Below are positions 25,568-38,900 of a DNA stretch of 46,390 nucleotides, in pieces (within the stretch, counting starts at the first letter, position 1; the number at the start of each line of letters is the position of its first letter). Below the pieces are notes generated by a model, which was not told the DNA's origin, did no database searches, and worked only from the letters and a program-made list of their open reading frames with translations. The translations under genes and the position numbers were made by a program. Source of the DNA: Saksenaea vasiformis B4078 (Eukaryota; Mucoromycota; Mucoromycetes; Mucorales; Saksenaeaceae). Location of the stretch: contig JNDT01001819.1 of assembly GCA_000697055.1 (NCBI GenBank), positions 1 through 46,390 on the forward strand, read 5' to 3'.

Positions 25568-27546
25568 TAGCATTGTTAAATTGAAAAAGGGCGAGCGTTG
25601 TATTACTGACGTTCCCGTCATTTGTTCTCCATACCTCGAGAAAAAGAAATACATATTCTTATCAATGTGTACATTTGGTGCACTCTTTAGCGCACGCCAT
25701 CTCAATACGTAGACATTAAGAACTTTTAATTCTACCCGAAAGAAAATTTACTCTGTTTTGCAGGTACATTTGCGATGTCTAAGCTTTACTTTGCGTTTGA
25801 TGCCAAATCTATCTTGCGCCGAGTGTCATGAGCTTTTGCATATGGAAGTACGTAGATACCTTTATATCAGATCGAAGGGTCCATTGTAATAGGTCCCTCA
25901 ATGCACCAATCGGAACTTGTAAATTGACAGAGGGTTAAAGGAACGCGTGAATTCCTTTGTTTTTCTTCTTTGGCTCTGCCTCCTTTACTGCATACCCATA
26001 CGTATGTGGATGGTCTATACATGCAGGATTACTCATGTCGTTTGATCTACCATTTATATCCATGGTCGTTCAACAATTACCCAACCTCAGGTCGCGTTCA
26101 GCGCGACAGCCTGGGTGGTTGGAATATTAGCCGCAAAATCTTCGGAGATGTCTTGTAGGAAGCAATCAGCTACACATAAAATCTTTATGGTGAAACCACT
26201 GACTGAATCAACACTTGTGCTTCATCTACTCCTCCTCCTGGAAAACACCACAAATGACACTGTTGACAAAAGACTGCCCGTGTTGCTTCTCAAGACCTCC
26301 GACTTCTCCTTCTTAGTTTACAGATACTGAAATTTCGGAAACAAACATTCATCACAAGGTAGCTATCATTTCATCCAAGTGCATTTCTCCTATTATCGAA
26401 AGTTACTTGGACGTTGCATATTCACTCCTCACCTTTCAGATTGGAAGACAAGCTTGTATCTACAAGACATCCAAACGTTCGCCTTATTCGATAATCATGA
26501 AAGAAGTGCACACTTGGAATTCACCTCCTCCGACCTTGCTGAGGATCACAAACAATCATCAAGTTTTCAATGGATGCCCTGACTGCATCATCACTATACT
26601 TCAATATCAATTGAACGACAGGACAAATGTAGGATACAGAGAGATGAACCGGTAATTGATGGATGGAAACCGTTACTTGGCGAGTTGGGAACTCATACGA
26701 CTGACTGCGATTGGCAAGGATTCCATTGATGAAAACGAGTTATCTGGGAAGTTAGCGATTCATGTCATTTGCCAGGTTCGTGTCCGGAAAAGAATATAAA
26801 TTCACATCCAAAGGTCGATATAACACCCAAACTCAATACCGACTCAGGAACTCAAATCTATTGAGCAAAGTAAAGTCCACAATCACCAATTGATATAGAA
26901 CAATAATAAAAACATGCGTATAATATGTAGTGATTTCTTACTTTTACACAAAATAAAAAGGTGTCTCAAAGGATTTCCTGCCTGTCAATTAACAACTAAA
27001 CAACTCAAATCCATACGACTTGGGAGGATTGTATTCTGACTGTATTCTATTTTTCTAGGGCCCCTCATTATCTTATATTTGATGGAACTACAAGGATGTG
27101 AATCGTTTTTCTTAGGGACCATACCACTCCCGATCCAAATCTCGAAATACCGGACATCTCATTGCTGTGCGGTCCGCGGAGACTATTGAGACCCCGCAAA
27201 TCAAAGACATGAATGGTGTCCCAATATGGAAAGACGGAGGTCTCCGACAGCCAATCCAAATCGAAAGATCACTTCTTTACCTTTTTCTCGTGAAGTATAT
27301 GTGTGAATGGGATGCAAGTAGTATGTTTCCACTAGCCTCTTCTTACTCTATATGCTTGTATTTTTTTTATCCAAAATTATTTTTTGTCAAAACGGAGGTG
27401 AAACTGGCCATTTGGCAAGGTTAACAACCTCTGTGCATTTTGCTCATTTTCAGCGCATTTGTCAATTTTCAGATGACACCTGAAAAAATTATTCTTTATA
27501 TCAGAACGTAGCTCTTCTTATTCTATCTCGATATTTGTATTTTTTC
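25568..27546. other. Spacer with no assignable gene
   Basis: Several frames of 60-85 codons exist on both strands, but none shows a motif, a codon pattern or splice sites that chain. Two T-rich segments near 27335-27375 and 27510-27550 resemble each other (CTCTTCTTA, CTATAT or CTATCT, TTGTATTTTTT), suggesting a diverged direct repeat about 175 bases apart. The stretch probably contains old mobile-element sequence linked to the relic that follows. Confidence 0.4.
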
Positions 27547-28047
27547 TTACAGACATTTTTTTTCCGCTAAGCTATTTAGCAAAAAGTCAAAAATATTTAC
27601 GGAAAGATCAGGGAAAAGCCTGCCCGTCTTCGTGCTTTGACTCGTTATGAACTTATACAACGGAAGGTAAGGATCCCTTGAGATGGATCCTTCAATCTTG
27701 CTGACACCTTGAGCCGAAGTCAAGGATATCTTTGTACTACTACTTGTATTATACGTCGCGCCAATCAGTACGACATACGAGAAACTACGCGCCCTCTCAA
27801 TCATCATTTGCGACGTAAAGAACAGACGTTGTGCGCAGTCTGAGCCATCATCTTCATACAAAATGTCGCAGCCATTGTCTTCCACACTTTTGGTTAGAAT
27901 TATTGGAGACTGATGCAATTTCGCGTTGCTTGGTTTTGCGTTTTGGTAATCCAGGTTGTTGATATCGTGGGCCGTCGACCTATTGCGCAATGTGTCCTCG
28001 TCATTTAAGCCTTGTACTAATGCGTCTGATATTGACATCGGTTTCAA
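27547..28047 (-). pseudogene. MULE-type transposase fragment (probable)
   Basis: This 166-codon frame contains QSPIILTKSVEDNGCDILYE, RLFFTSQMMIERARSFSYVV and then LIGATYNTSSSTKISL. The last part resembles the start of the MULE transposase domain, where the usual motif is LIDATYKTN with the first catalytic Asp. Here Gly replaces that Asp. The frame stops soon after, and no downstream DDE parts were found on either side. It is therefore read as a truncated, inactive relic. The family match is from memory of the motif, so confidence is moderate. Confidence 0.5.
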
Positions 28048-28395
28048 CCATGGTTGTTATATAGTTTCTTTAGCTTACCTCTGGTTTATCTTCGGTTTAC
28101 GTTCGGTTTACATTCGATTTACCTTGTTCCTTACGTTTAGTCTAGATATGGCTGGATTTCGTCCTACTTTTATATCTTTACTGTCTCTTACACCGTATTT
28201 ATTCTTTACATCAAACGTTAGGATGCTCCGACAAGTTCTTGCTGACAAAGTAAAAAAGGCGACAAGCTGATCATAGAGTCCCGACATCTGTTTTCTGGAA
28301 ATCCTGAGTTGAACACCTGTATAAGCGGTTGAAACACCGCAAAATCGAGCACTTTCTCTTTTGTTTTTTATTTTTATTTTTTTTTACCTGCCTCG
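28048..28395. promoter_or_regulatory. Probable promoter region of cyclin Q
   Basis: This spacer contains the 11-bp tandem repeat and a T-rich tract just before the ATG (28360-28385). One 104-codon open frame crosses it without motifs. Assignment as promoter is by position only. Confidence 0.35.
28081..28123. repeat. 11-bp tandem repeat, three to four units
   Basis: Units TTCGGTTTACG, TTCGGTTTACA and TTCGATTTACC follow each other, preceded by a diverged CTGGTTTATC. They lie in the spacer between the MULE relic and cyclin Q. No function is evident. Confidence 0.7.
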
Positions 28396-29659
28396 ATGGC
28401 TGAAGAACAAGGATCACCATTGACACCCAACCTAGCAACCATTCATTACCTGCGCTGCGCTAGTGGTCTCTTGGACCTGTAAATGTTCAACTTCTTCCAC
28501 TTTCCCCCTGGTTCAGTATGACAAAACGCCTTTTTCTTTAGACCTGTCCGGACGACTGCAACGGCGTTAATGTATTACCATCGATTTAACAATTTCATGG
28601 CCCTTCATAAGGGCAAGCAACAGCCTCGAAATGATCAGTGGGTTGATGATGCATTGCCTCTACATGCCAATGAAGAAGTAAGTAATTGCGCAGCATATCC
28701 GAAGAAGAACGAGATATTTATTCGTAAAAAGCTTTTGGCAACGACCTGTCTTCATTTAGCTTGTAAAGCAACAGAGGTACCGCGCAAAGTTCGTGATTTA
28801 GTGAATGTCGGCTATCGATATTATCACCCAACAGGGCCAAGTCTTCAAGTGGATGATGTAACTGGGAGAACTTACATGTCGAATGCGATAGCTGATTAAT
28901 TTATTAGTTATATTTTCGCATGCGATCATCATTAGTGACGAGTGAATTGTTGTTAGTACGAGCATTGGATTACAATCTTGAGGTGGAGCTGCCATTTGCG
29001 TTTTGTCTGAATACATTACGCGGGATGGGGTTGATACATTATATCAATGCACATACACCAACAATTGGCGTAGGATGGCAGAAGGAGGTGATGCGGCGAA
29101 TGGAGCAAGGTAAAGTACAAACGAGGAAAAAAAAAAGAAGAGAGAGAGAGAAGAGATTTCCCTGAGGGAAATAAAAAAAAAAGATATTGGACCAAAACTG
29201 ATGGAGAAAGGAGCATGGCGTTAGATATGGAGGATGAATTGAGTGCTATTGGAAGATTAGCATGGATGTTTCTATGGGATGGATTATGTTCTCCCAAAAT
29301 TGCATTAACCCATACAATGCCCGGTATCGGATTGGGGTGTTTGTATCTGGCATTACGCACGGCTAATGCAGATCTACCAATGACAATGAACGAGGTAAAT
29401 TCATACTACTACTAGTGATGATTTCTTTTTGAGAAGGCTTCTAAACGATTGGTTATCCAGTGGGTTGATATGTGGGGAGCGTCAGAGAATATGTCGGTAC
29501 AAGCTGTGCGAGGTCTGTAGCCAAAAACAAAAAAAAAAAAGGAGACTATGCCTAACGTTTCTTAATATATCTCTTTGAACAGATGTTGTGACCGATCTGT
29601 TAGAACTTTATAGCAAGACGTCATGTATACAAAGTCAGAATAACAGCGAAGCTACATGA
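28396..29659 (+). CDS. CCNQ: Cyclin Q (CCNQ/FAM58-type cyclin)
   Basis: It is a two-fold cyclin likely to activate a CDK10-type kinase. Exons: 28396-28478, 28542-28857, 28908-29109, 29207-29394, 29434-29512 and 29583-29659, giving 314 aa. The first fold has PVRTTATALMYYHRFNNFM and LLATTCLHLACKATEVPRKV, followed by RDLVNVGYRYYHPTGPSLQV, which matches CCNQ's RDIINVSNRYFNPSG-like stretch. The second fold has RSSLVTSELLLVRALDYNLE, GIGLGCLYLALRTANADLP and the closing VVTDLLELYS. A 40-residue insert (GKQQPRNDQW to FIRKK) interrupts the first fold; I found no intron of normal size that removes it. The fifth exon may begin at 29434 or 29437. Cyclin identity is firm and subtype is good. Confidence 0.88.
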
Positions 29660-29990
29660 ATGAACAGTACTGTACAAAACTTTAATACAAATTTACCTTG
29701 CGAAAGTGTAAAAGAAATATCTTTCATGACCTATCGTGGACATACGGACCTTGATACAAATTGGATAAAGGTGATACGTCGTGATCATTTTGTAGGCTTT
29801 CTTTTTTTTTTTTTTCACGAGCTTGTGTACGGCGGATTTTAGTGTTAAAAGAGCTTGCAGGACAAACGTCCGCAAGATCCCGTCTTGGTACTACATCAAA
29901 GCCTTCAGATGCAACGTTACTCTAAACCTTGCTAGCAGAAATATATCTTTTTTCCTTTCTTTTCCATTATCTTTCTTTTCCGCTTTATCA
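29660..29990. promoter_or_regulatory. Spacer and probable promoter of the MACPF-like/Sel1 gene
   Basis: It separates the cyclin stop from the next ATG on the same strand. A run of T at 29802-29815 and pyrimidine-rich sequence (29945-29988) precede the ATG at 29991, as at other starts in this window. No gene is seen. Confidence 0.4.
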
Positions 29991-32900
29991 ATGGACTTGG
30001 ACAAGGACGAAGATTTTGAGTTCAGTGTAATGGGTTATTGTGAGAATTCCGTTGTCGTTATTTAATCCGCTCATTATGAAAAGATCGGTGACGCGTTAAA
30101 GCTTGAGATTGATGATTGGTGCACACACGGTATCCATTTTGATGGAGCCAAGGCTATAAGCTCTGCATTCGAACTAGAGTATGGCACAATCCATTTGTCA
30201 AACATACTATATAAACATCCTGCCGAAGAGCGCTTTATGGAGCGCGTATGTACACGAACTCTTAATACCGATAATCCAGCGAATGAACTACTTCTTGACG
30301 AAAATTTTCATGAAACATTTCCAAATACACTGGCCTATGATGTTGCCGCTGCTGAAGCTAGTCGTAGTTCAGAAAGACGTATTGAAGAGAGTACTACAAG
30401 AGATTATCTTGTTTCGTACGTTTCTTGTGCGGAAGTAAGCAATTTACAGAAAAAAAAAAGAAAACTTTGAGTAACGTCGATCCCAGGTACGAATTACCAC
30501 AGAATCCACCAAACCAACTTTTCAATTTAAAGAAGCAATTGGAAATGCTTTGAAGGCAAGATCCTATCAGCAGAAATATGAGGCATTGCAAGATGTATTC
30601 GAAAAATTTGGTTATTATTTACCATCCAAGCTACTGATAGGTAGGTACAGACGATAAGCTAGAGGGAAAAACCATAACGGCTCGATTTCAGGTACTAGAA
30701 TTGTTTGCGAAAAAAAGAGGCCTTTTGAAGACCAGCTTGGCAATCCAGTAATCCTTGAACACTCAGGTTCTTTAAGTACCGAAGCGCATGCCAGATTCAT
30801 GGAATCACATAATGATCACAACGGTCTGGAGGTTATAGGTATAATGCTACGAAATACCATATTGTTATCATGACGTTTCCAATAGGTGGTAATCTTGGGG
30901 AGTTTGCTTCCCGCTCAATCACCCGTTGGCAGACATCTATCCCATCCAACCCAAGGGTTATCCAGCTTAGAGATATGAAACCAATGTACGCCATTCTAGA
31001 TGAAGAGCAACGTGTCCAAGTGAAAGAAGCTTATGATAACGTTTTCTTGGATGACAATCATCTACTTTACAATTGTCCACTGAATATGATAGCAGAAGGG
31101 ATAAACAATGGTGCGCGTGATCCATACCTGTGCCACTTCTCTCATTTACAACCTGATCCTGGCAACAAACATGTGGACGAGCAAAAAGGTGAGAAATATA
31201 TCTTCCTAGAGGTTAAAATATTTCCGTTTACCATTATTGTAGGAGAGTTATTGTTTTACGTAGATCCTGAGAAAATCGGAAAGGATGTATACGAAGATCG
31301 AGTGAACGAAAGCACGTTTAAGATGATCCCAAAGTTGAGAAATCGCAATTTTGGTCGTGTTAGATACGGTGATGTGATTTACTTACAGCTCACATATCCT
31401 GATTCCGAGCGTCCGTCCAAAACACGACTCGACAGATTGATCTCGTTATCATCAGCTCCCCTCCCTGTTCCAAACGCTGAATTACTCCCAGAGAGACAGT
31501 ACCTAACCGTCACTTCTTCCTGCTTGTCCTCATTGTTACTTCAAGAATGGTAGGTTATCTTGCAACGTGAGTTAACGGTGAGTATTTACGACTGAGCAGG
31601 AAAGTTATTCGGTTCCGACATGCTCGATACGTCGGCACAATCGGCCAAGAAACTAAAAGAGGAAACGACGATTATGTACAGTTCGGTGATAATATCGCAT
31701 TCCAACGTGAAGTGGTGGATAGTGCAGGCAATAAGGTCAATATGTGTTTATGCGTTGCTCCGCTACAGCATCTATATGACACGGAGACCGTCCTAGAGCA
31801 AACCATAAACCCGTTATTATCGTCTAGCCGTTTGTCGGTAATTGCTGCTAACCGAGATAGGGTAGTTAATGACTACGATATCTGTTGGCGCGTCAAATCT
31901 TACGCACATCAGCTAATTGCTACACCTCGGTTCAACATAACCACCACGTTAGCTGGCCTATGGAATAGAGCAATTCAAGCCGAAGGAAAATTAGCAGACC
32001 TAAGTGCATTGAGCTGGTACAGGCGCAGGTGCGGTCGTTACTTCGAAACGGAAGTCCCTCCAGAACGGGAAACAGATTTCCTAAGCTCCCGTCTCACGTC
32101 GCAAAACGGAATCTATACAGATCAGTTTTATGACATAGCTATGGACCGAGAAGATTTATGCTTGGACGCGATGTTCGATCCCGAGTTTCGAACTAACTTA
32201 GTTTTCCAAAATCATCTGTACGAAAAGGTAGAAGAGACTAAGAAAGGAACACTTCATTTGGTGATGTATGCGCCATGCTATGAGGTCAGTTACAACCCTA
32301 CAGCCTAACTGTATATTTACATAGCTTGGTTTCATTAGCTCTCTCTCCAAAATGGGATCGCGGCAGCACCTTCGTTTATAGAACACGTCGAACGCGCCTT
32401 AAGATATCCTTCTGAAGACCAGAAGTCTGAAGCGCTTGAAAGAGTATTCCAAATGTACGGTTATTTTTACGCTTCAAAGATTGTACTCGGTACGTACATA
32501 TGTAGACATAAGACGTCTATGCTCACAATCATAGATAGGCGGTCGAATTGCGGTTGAATGGAACGCAAGTCTTGAAAATCAAACGCTCCTGGACCCAAAG
32601 CCATCCCCTCTGAAGGAGGTAATTAAAGATGCTATTTTTTCGGGACAACCGTACAAAATTATTGGTAAGCTGATATGATGTAGCATGAATATTTATCGAG
32701 TAACCATTTTACTTGGTGTTAGGCGGAGCTCCTTCTCTCTTGCTTAATTCATATGATCGTTCTTCATCGTGTACTCCTGTTCCTGATGTCGACCGGTGGT
32801 TAGAATCCATTCAAGCAAATCCGATGGTCATTCAAGTTCAGAGGCCCGTTCCAACATATCGTCTTCTACCCAAACATTTGAAAATGGCTGTAGAAAAGAT

Positions 32901-35900
32901 ATTTAAATCCGTCGTCGAAAAGCATGTTCTAAAGCAGAGTCATACCAAGGGTGCTGCTCACGTCAGCGATAAGTCAGTAGCAGGTACCACGACAAGGCTT
33001 CTGTCCGATGACCCAACTGCACAGTACAAGTTGTGGATCCTATATGCAAAAAGATTTGAAGTCGGACATGGTCGTATCAGATATCGTGAATTACTTTCAA
33101 AGGCAACTGCTTTTAACGATATCGAAGCACAGTACTGTCTTGGAATTATGTTTCTAAACGGTACGACAATTCCTCAAAACTACACTGCAGCGCACACATG
33201 GTTACTGCAAGCGGCAGTCCAGGGGCATACCAATGCCCAGTATCTTCTTGGATTGATGTATAAAGAAGGCAAAGGGACGTTGAGCAACAAACTTATCGCA
33301 AACCATTGGTTTAAGAGAGCAGCAATGCAAAACCACTGCGACGCAAAATTTGAGATTGGAGCAATGGAAATGTCTGACGAAAATTATCAGGCAGCGCTTG
33401 AATGGTTCCAAAGCACGGCAGACCATAATAATCACAATTCGGAAAATTGTCTCGGCGTCATGTATGCAAATGGCCAAGGTGTAGAGAAAGACGACACAAT
33501 TGCGTTCGAATATTTTGCAAATGCAGCTGTGGATGGCAACAAGGAGGCGCAATTTAATCTGGGCGTGATGTATAGTTTTGGTAGAGGTACCGGTCCGCAG
33601 AATGATGCAGGATTACAATGGTTCAAGAAAGCTGCAGAGAAAGGAGATCGTGATGCGCAATATAACCTTGGTGTGATGTATCTGGCAGGCGAATATGTGG
33701 AAAGAAATTTTGGCACAGCAGCGACCTATTTCAAAAAGTCTGCAGGCGTAGAAGATCTATCATCATTGCAGTGGTTCATGGACCTTGTTAATCAAGAGAG
33801 CATAGTCGTGCAGAAAGAACTTAAAGCTACGCTTAAAAGTTCCACTAGCGATCTACAAACCATCTCATCGCTAAAAGGAATCGCTGATCGGAACTCTAGC
33901 AATAAACATGATGCAGCAGGCCCATCTAGTCCGTATGCAGAATTTTCGAAGATGAGTACCTGCAGGCGCACGAATTGTATGTGCAAGCTGCCTTCTATGG
34001 CGACGTTCGTGCACAAGTCAGACTTGGAGAAATGTATCTCGATGGAAAACACATTTATCCAAGCTTTACTCAAGCAGAGAAAGCATCCGGAGGAACCGCT
34101 GCTCAGGAGGACGTCAATACACAAACCCAAGCGGGAGGGCTTCTGGAATCGCGAACGCTTAAAAATATCGCAGAAGAACACGATGTCAATAGACCTAAAC
34201 ATGACGAGAGATTGAATAGCGAAAAGGATGTCCGTCTAACATACAGTCGAGCGTACGAATGGTTCATAAAGGCAGCTGATAATGGCAATACTCGTGCAAA
34301 AATCAGGCTTGCTGATATGTACATCAGTGGGAAAGGTGTACAGCAAGATTACCACAAAGCTTTTGCGTGGATTCAAAAAGCCGCATTGGAAGGCGATGTG
34401 TATGCTCAAATCCGGCTTGGAGAAATGTACTACGAAGGAATGTGTGTGAACCGAGACTACTATCATGCATACGTATGGTTCAAAAAAGCCGCAGATCAGG
34501 GAAATACCACTGCGCAAACATGGCTTGGAGAACTGTATATCGGCGGAAACGGGATCGATGAAGACTGCATAAGAGCATACGAATTGTTCATTGAAGCCGC
34601 CCGTCGGGGAAATGCCAATGCGCAAGTGACGCTCGGAGAAATGTACTGCGACGGACGCGGCGTAGAGCAAGACTGCTACCGGGCCCTCAAATGGCTCAAA
34701 AGAGCTGCCAGTCAAGGGGATGCCAATGCGCAAACGGTACTTGGAAAAATGCACAGTGCCGGAAATGGCGTCGATAAAGACCACATCCAAGCATTCAGAT
34801 GGTATAAAAAAGCCGCTGATCAGGGTAATTCCGAAGCACAGTTCAGGCTTGGAGAAATATACAGTGATGGGAAAACTGTGTATGAGGACTTCAATCAAGC
34901 ATATGAATGGTTTGAGAAAGCTGCCGCTCAGGGTCATGCCGATGCACAAGCCAGACTAGGAGAGATGTACAGTGAAGGGAAAGGCATCGATCGAAATTAC
35001 AAGCGGGCACACGAATATTTTGGACTATCCGCTAATCAAAAGAATGCTTATGCTCAAATAAAACTGGGAGAACTGTATCTTGAGGGAAAAGGTGTAGATC
35101 AGGACTACGATCAAGCATTCAAATGGTTCAGTGACGCCGCTGATCAGGGTCTTGCAGAGGCACAAACAAGTCTCGGAAAGCTGTACAGGGATGGAACAGG
35201 CGCGAAGCAAGACTACAGTCAAGCGTCCGAGTGGTTCGAAGCGGCTGCTGCACAGGGTCATACAGAAGCACAAAGAAAACTTGGAGAAATGTACATAGAA
35301 GGAAAGGGTGTAGCTCAAGATTGCGGTAAAGCCTTCGAATGGTTAAAAAAGGCGGCCAATCAAGGATATGTCGAGGCGCAAAGAAGACTAGGAGAGTTAT
35401 ATAGCGATGGACTAGGGATAGGTCAAGACTATGGTCAAGCCTTCGAATGGTTTCATAAAGCTGCCAATCAAGGCGATACAGACGCACAAGTCAACCTTGG
35501 AGAAATGTACTACGAAGGAAATGGCGTCCATCAAGACTACGCTCAAGCGTTCGAATGGTTTGAAAGAGCAGCCTACATGAACGATACACCCGTACTATCG
35601 CGTCTCGGAGAAATGTACTACGACGGAAAAGGCGTAGATCGAGATTATGATTCCGCGTTTCAAATGGTCGAGCTAGCTGCCATGCCGGGCAACCTAGATC
35701 CGGCAGCTACAACGCGTAAATGGCGGTCGCCTTGGCCGCAAAAGGCGGCTATGCAAGGTCGTGTCGACGCACAAATGAGACTTGGAGAGATGTATCGGAA
35801 CGGAATAGGTGTAGCTCGGAACAGTCATGAAGCATTTAAATGGTTTAAAAAAGCTGCTGACCAAAGCGATGCAAATGCGCAGGTTGCACTTGGAGAAATG

Positions 35901-38900
35901 TATAACGACGGAATTGGCGTAGAGCAAGACCACAATGAAGCGCTCAGATGGTACAGCAGAGCCGCTACTCAAGGTAATGCTGAGGCACAAGCCAGACTTA
36001 GAGATATGTTCAACAGAGGAAAGGGCGTATACCAAGACTATAACAAATCAATCCAATGGTTCAAAGAAGCCGCTGAGCAGGGTGATGCGATTGCACAAAC
36101 GACGTTAGGGAAGATGTATAGCGAGGGAAATGGCGTAGATAAAGACGACGGCCGATCGTTCAGATGGTACAAAAAAGCCGCTGACCAAGGAAATGCTATA
36201 GCACAAACGCAACTTGGAGATATGTACATTTACGGGAAAGGTATCGTGTTCCCGGATTGCCATGAAGCATTCTTGTGGTACACGAAATCCGCTGCTCAAG
36301 GCCTGGACGCTGCAAGAATCAGGCTTGGTGATATGTATAAAGAAGGAATTATTGTGAAGCAAGATTATATTCAAGCATTTGAATACTACATAATGATCGC
36401 ATACCGGGGAAATCCAGACGCGCAAATCAGAGTTGCCGAACTGTATGGAAAATGTAAAAGCACCAATAGACTTTACAGCAGAGCGTTCAAATGGTACAGT
36501 CAGGCTGCCCATCAGGGAAATGCCCATGCACAAGCTACACTTGGAGATATGTACAGCAATGGAACAGGAGTGACCCAAGACTATCGCGAAGCATTTAGAT
36601 GGTACCACAAAGCTGCTTCCCAGGGAAATGCGATTGCGCAAACACGACTTGGCGATATGTACAGCGACGGACAAGGTGTTGATCAAGACTATGCACAAGC
36701 CTTCCTCTGGTATTCCGAAGCGGCCGCTCAAGGCATTGCTAGCGCGCAAACAAAACTTGGAGAAATATACAGCGAGGGGAGACATGGAGGTCAAGATCAT
36801 CAACAAGCGCTCAAATGGTACTCTGAAGCCGCTTCTCAAGGCTACATCGAAGCCAAACTCAGACTTGGCGCCATGTATAGCGCTGGAAAAGGCGTCAATA
36901 TTGACCATAGCGAAGCACTTAAATGGTACAGGGAAGCTGCTGATGAAGGCAATGCCGAGGCATACATCATACTAGGCAATATGTACCGTGATGGGAGGGG
37001 TATACGCCAGGATTACGTGGAAGCATTGATATATTATAACCAATTTGCGCGCATGGACAATGCAAGTACGAAATTACGACTCGGAACAATCAGCTACCCT
37101 AAGAAAGGTTTAAATGCAGATTACAACAGACTATTTGAACTGTGTATATCACTGGCGTCTCGCAATGATTTGTATGCGCAGGTTGTTCTTGGAGATATGT
37201 ACAACAAAGGCGAGTGCATAGCTCAAGACTATGGTCAAGCATTCATGTGGTATGGACGAGCTGCTTACCGAGGTTGTCCCAGAGCGCAAACAGCACTGGG
37301 CGACATGTACAGGGACGGGAAGGGTGTAGATAAGGACTTCCTACAAGCGAGCCAATGGTACAGCGACGCTGCCACTCAGAATTATAGCGATGCACAGACA
37401 AGAATTGTAGATCTGTCTCACTTTGGTAATGGTGTCGTGAAGGATACTGTTGCAGGATTTAGCTGGTACAAATTAGCCGCTGATCAAGGTAATGGTATTG
37501 CTCAAGGAAGGCTTGGAGATATGTACAGCAGAGGAGGAGCTGTGGATCAAGATTACTCTAAAGCATTTGAGTGGTACAAGAAGGCTGCCGACCAGGGAAT
37601 TTGCAGCGCACAGACAAGCCTTGGGATAATGTACGAGGACGGGAAACATGTAGATAGGGACTATAACCAAGCGTTCTTGTTGTACATGGATGCAGCTTGC
37701 CAGGATGATACGGATGCCCAGATCAGACTTGGTGATATGTATAATAACGGCAGAGGTGTAGGCCATGACCTTCATGCAGCGTTTGAATGGTGGAACATAG
37801 CCCTGAAAAAAGGGTTTACAAATCCTCCCCAAGAATTTACCATCAGTGGGAAACTTGTAGATTGGAAATATGAGCGAGTGTTTAACGGCTATGAACAAGC
37901 CGCTCGTCAGGGTAATACAAGCGCACAATTACAAGTAGGAAACATACACTGGTATGGCCTGGGAGTCTATCGAAACCGCAACAAGGCGTACTGGTGGTAC
38001 ATCAAGGCCGCTTACAGAGGCAACGATGACGCGCAGATCAGGATTGGAGAAATATACAACAGTGGCGACGGTGTCAGTCCAGATGAAATTGAAGCGTTCC
38101 AATGGTACAGGAAAGCCGCTATTAATGGCAACGCAGTCGCACAAGTACTGCTTGGTGATCGGTACAGCTGCGGCATAAACGCTCTCGAAGATCACACGCA
38201 AGCGTTTAAATGGTACATAATGGCCGCCAGCCAGGGAAACGCAATTGCTCAGTTACGGATTGGGTCATTATACCGTGACGGAAGCGGTGTTGATCAGGAT
38301 CTAGGCAAAGCATTCGAGTGGTGCAAGAAAGCTGCTGGTCAAGGGAATGCTGACGCACAAGTGGAAGTTGCTAAGATGTATGAGAACGGAAAAGGCATAG
38401 ATCAAGATCACACTCAAGCATTTGAATGGTACCACAAAGCTGCCAAACAAAACCTTATCAGTGCACAATGCAAAATTGGAGACATGTACTATGAAGGAAA
38501 AGGCGTGGAGCAAGACTCCGCAGAAGCATGCGACTGGTATCAACTGGCTGCCGACCAGGGCAATGCTGACGCTCAGATTGCTCTTGGTGATATGTGCAGC
38601 GATGGAAAAGGCACCAAGCAGAACTATGATCTGGCGCTACATTATTATGAAAAGTCCGCTTATATGGGTGATCACAGAGCAAAAGCAAGACTCGGAGAGA
38701 TGTATTATAATGGAAAAGGTGTAGAACAGAATTACACGCAAGCATTTGAATGGTATGAAAAGGCCGCTATTCAAGGAAACACCAGTGCACAAAGAAAGCT
38801 CGGGGAAATGTATCAGGATGGAAAAGGCGTGGAACAGGATTCCACCCTAGCATCCGAATGGTTGGCGAAAGCTATGGATGAGGGTAATATTGCCACAAGG

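Noticed and set aside
30062..30064. In-frame TAA shortly after the start of the MACPF-like/Sel1 gene
   Set aside because: A 57-nt GT-AG intron (30027-30083) with correct phase on both sides removes it, so it is not counted as a nonsense mutation.
33202..38745. Many long minus-strand frames in the Sel1 region
   Set aside because: They repeat every 108 bases with the Sel1 units and are reverse-strand shadows of the repeat codons.
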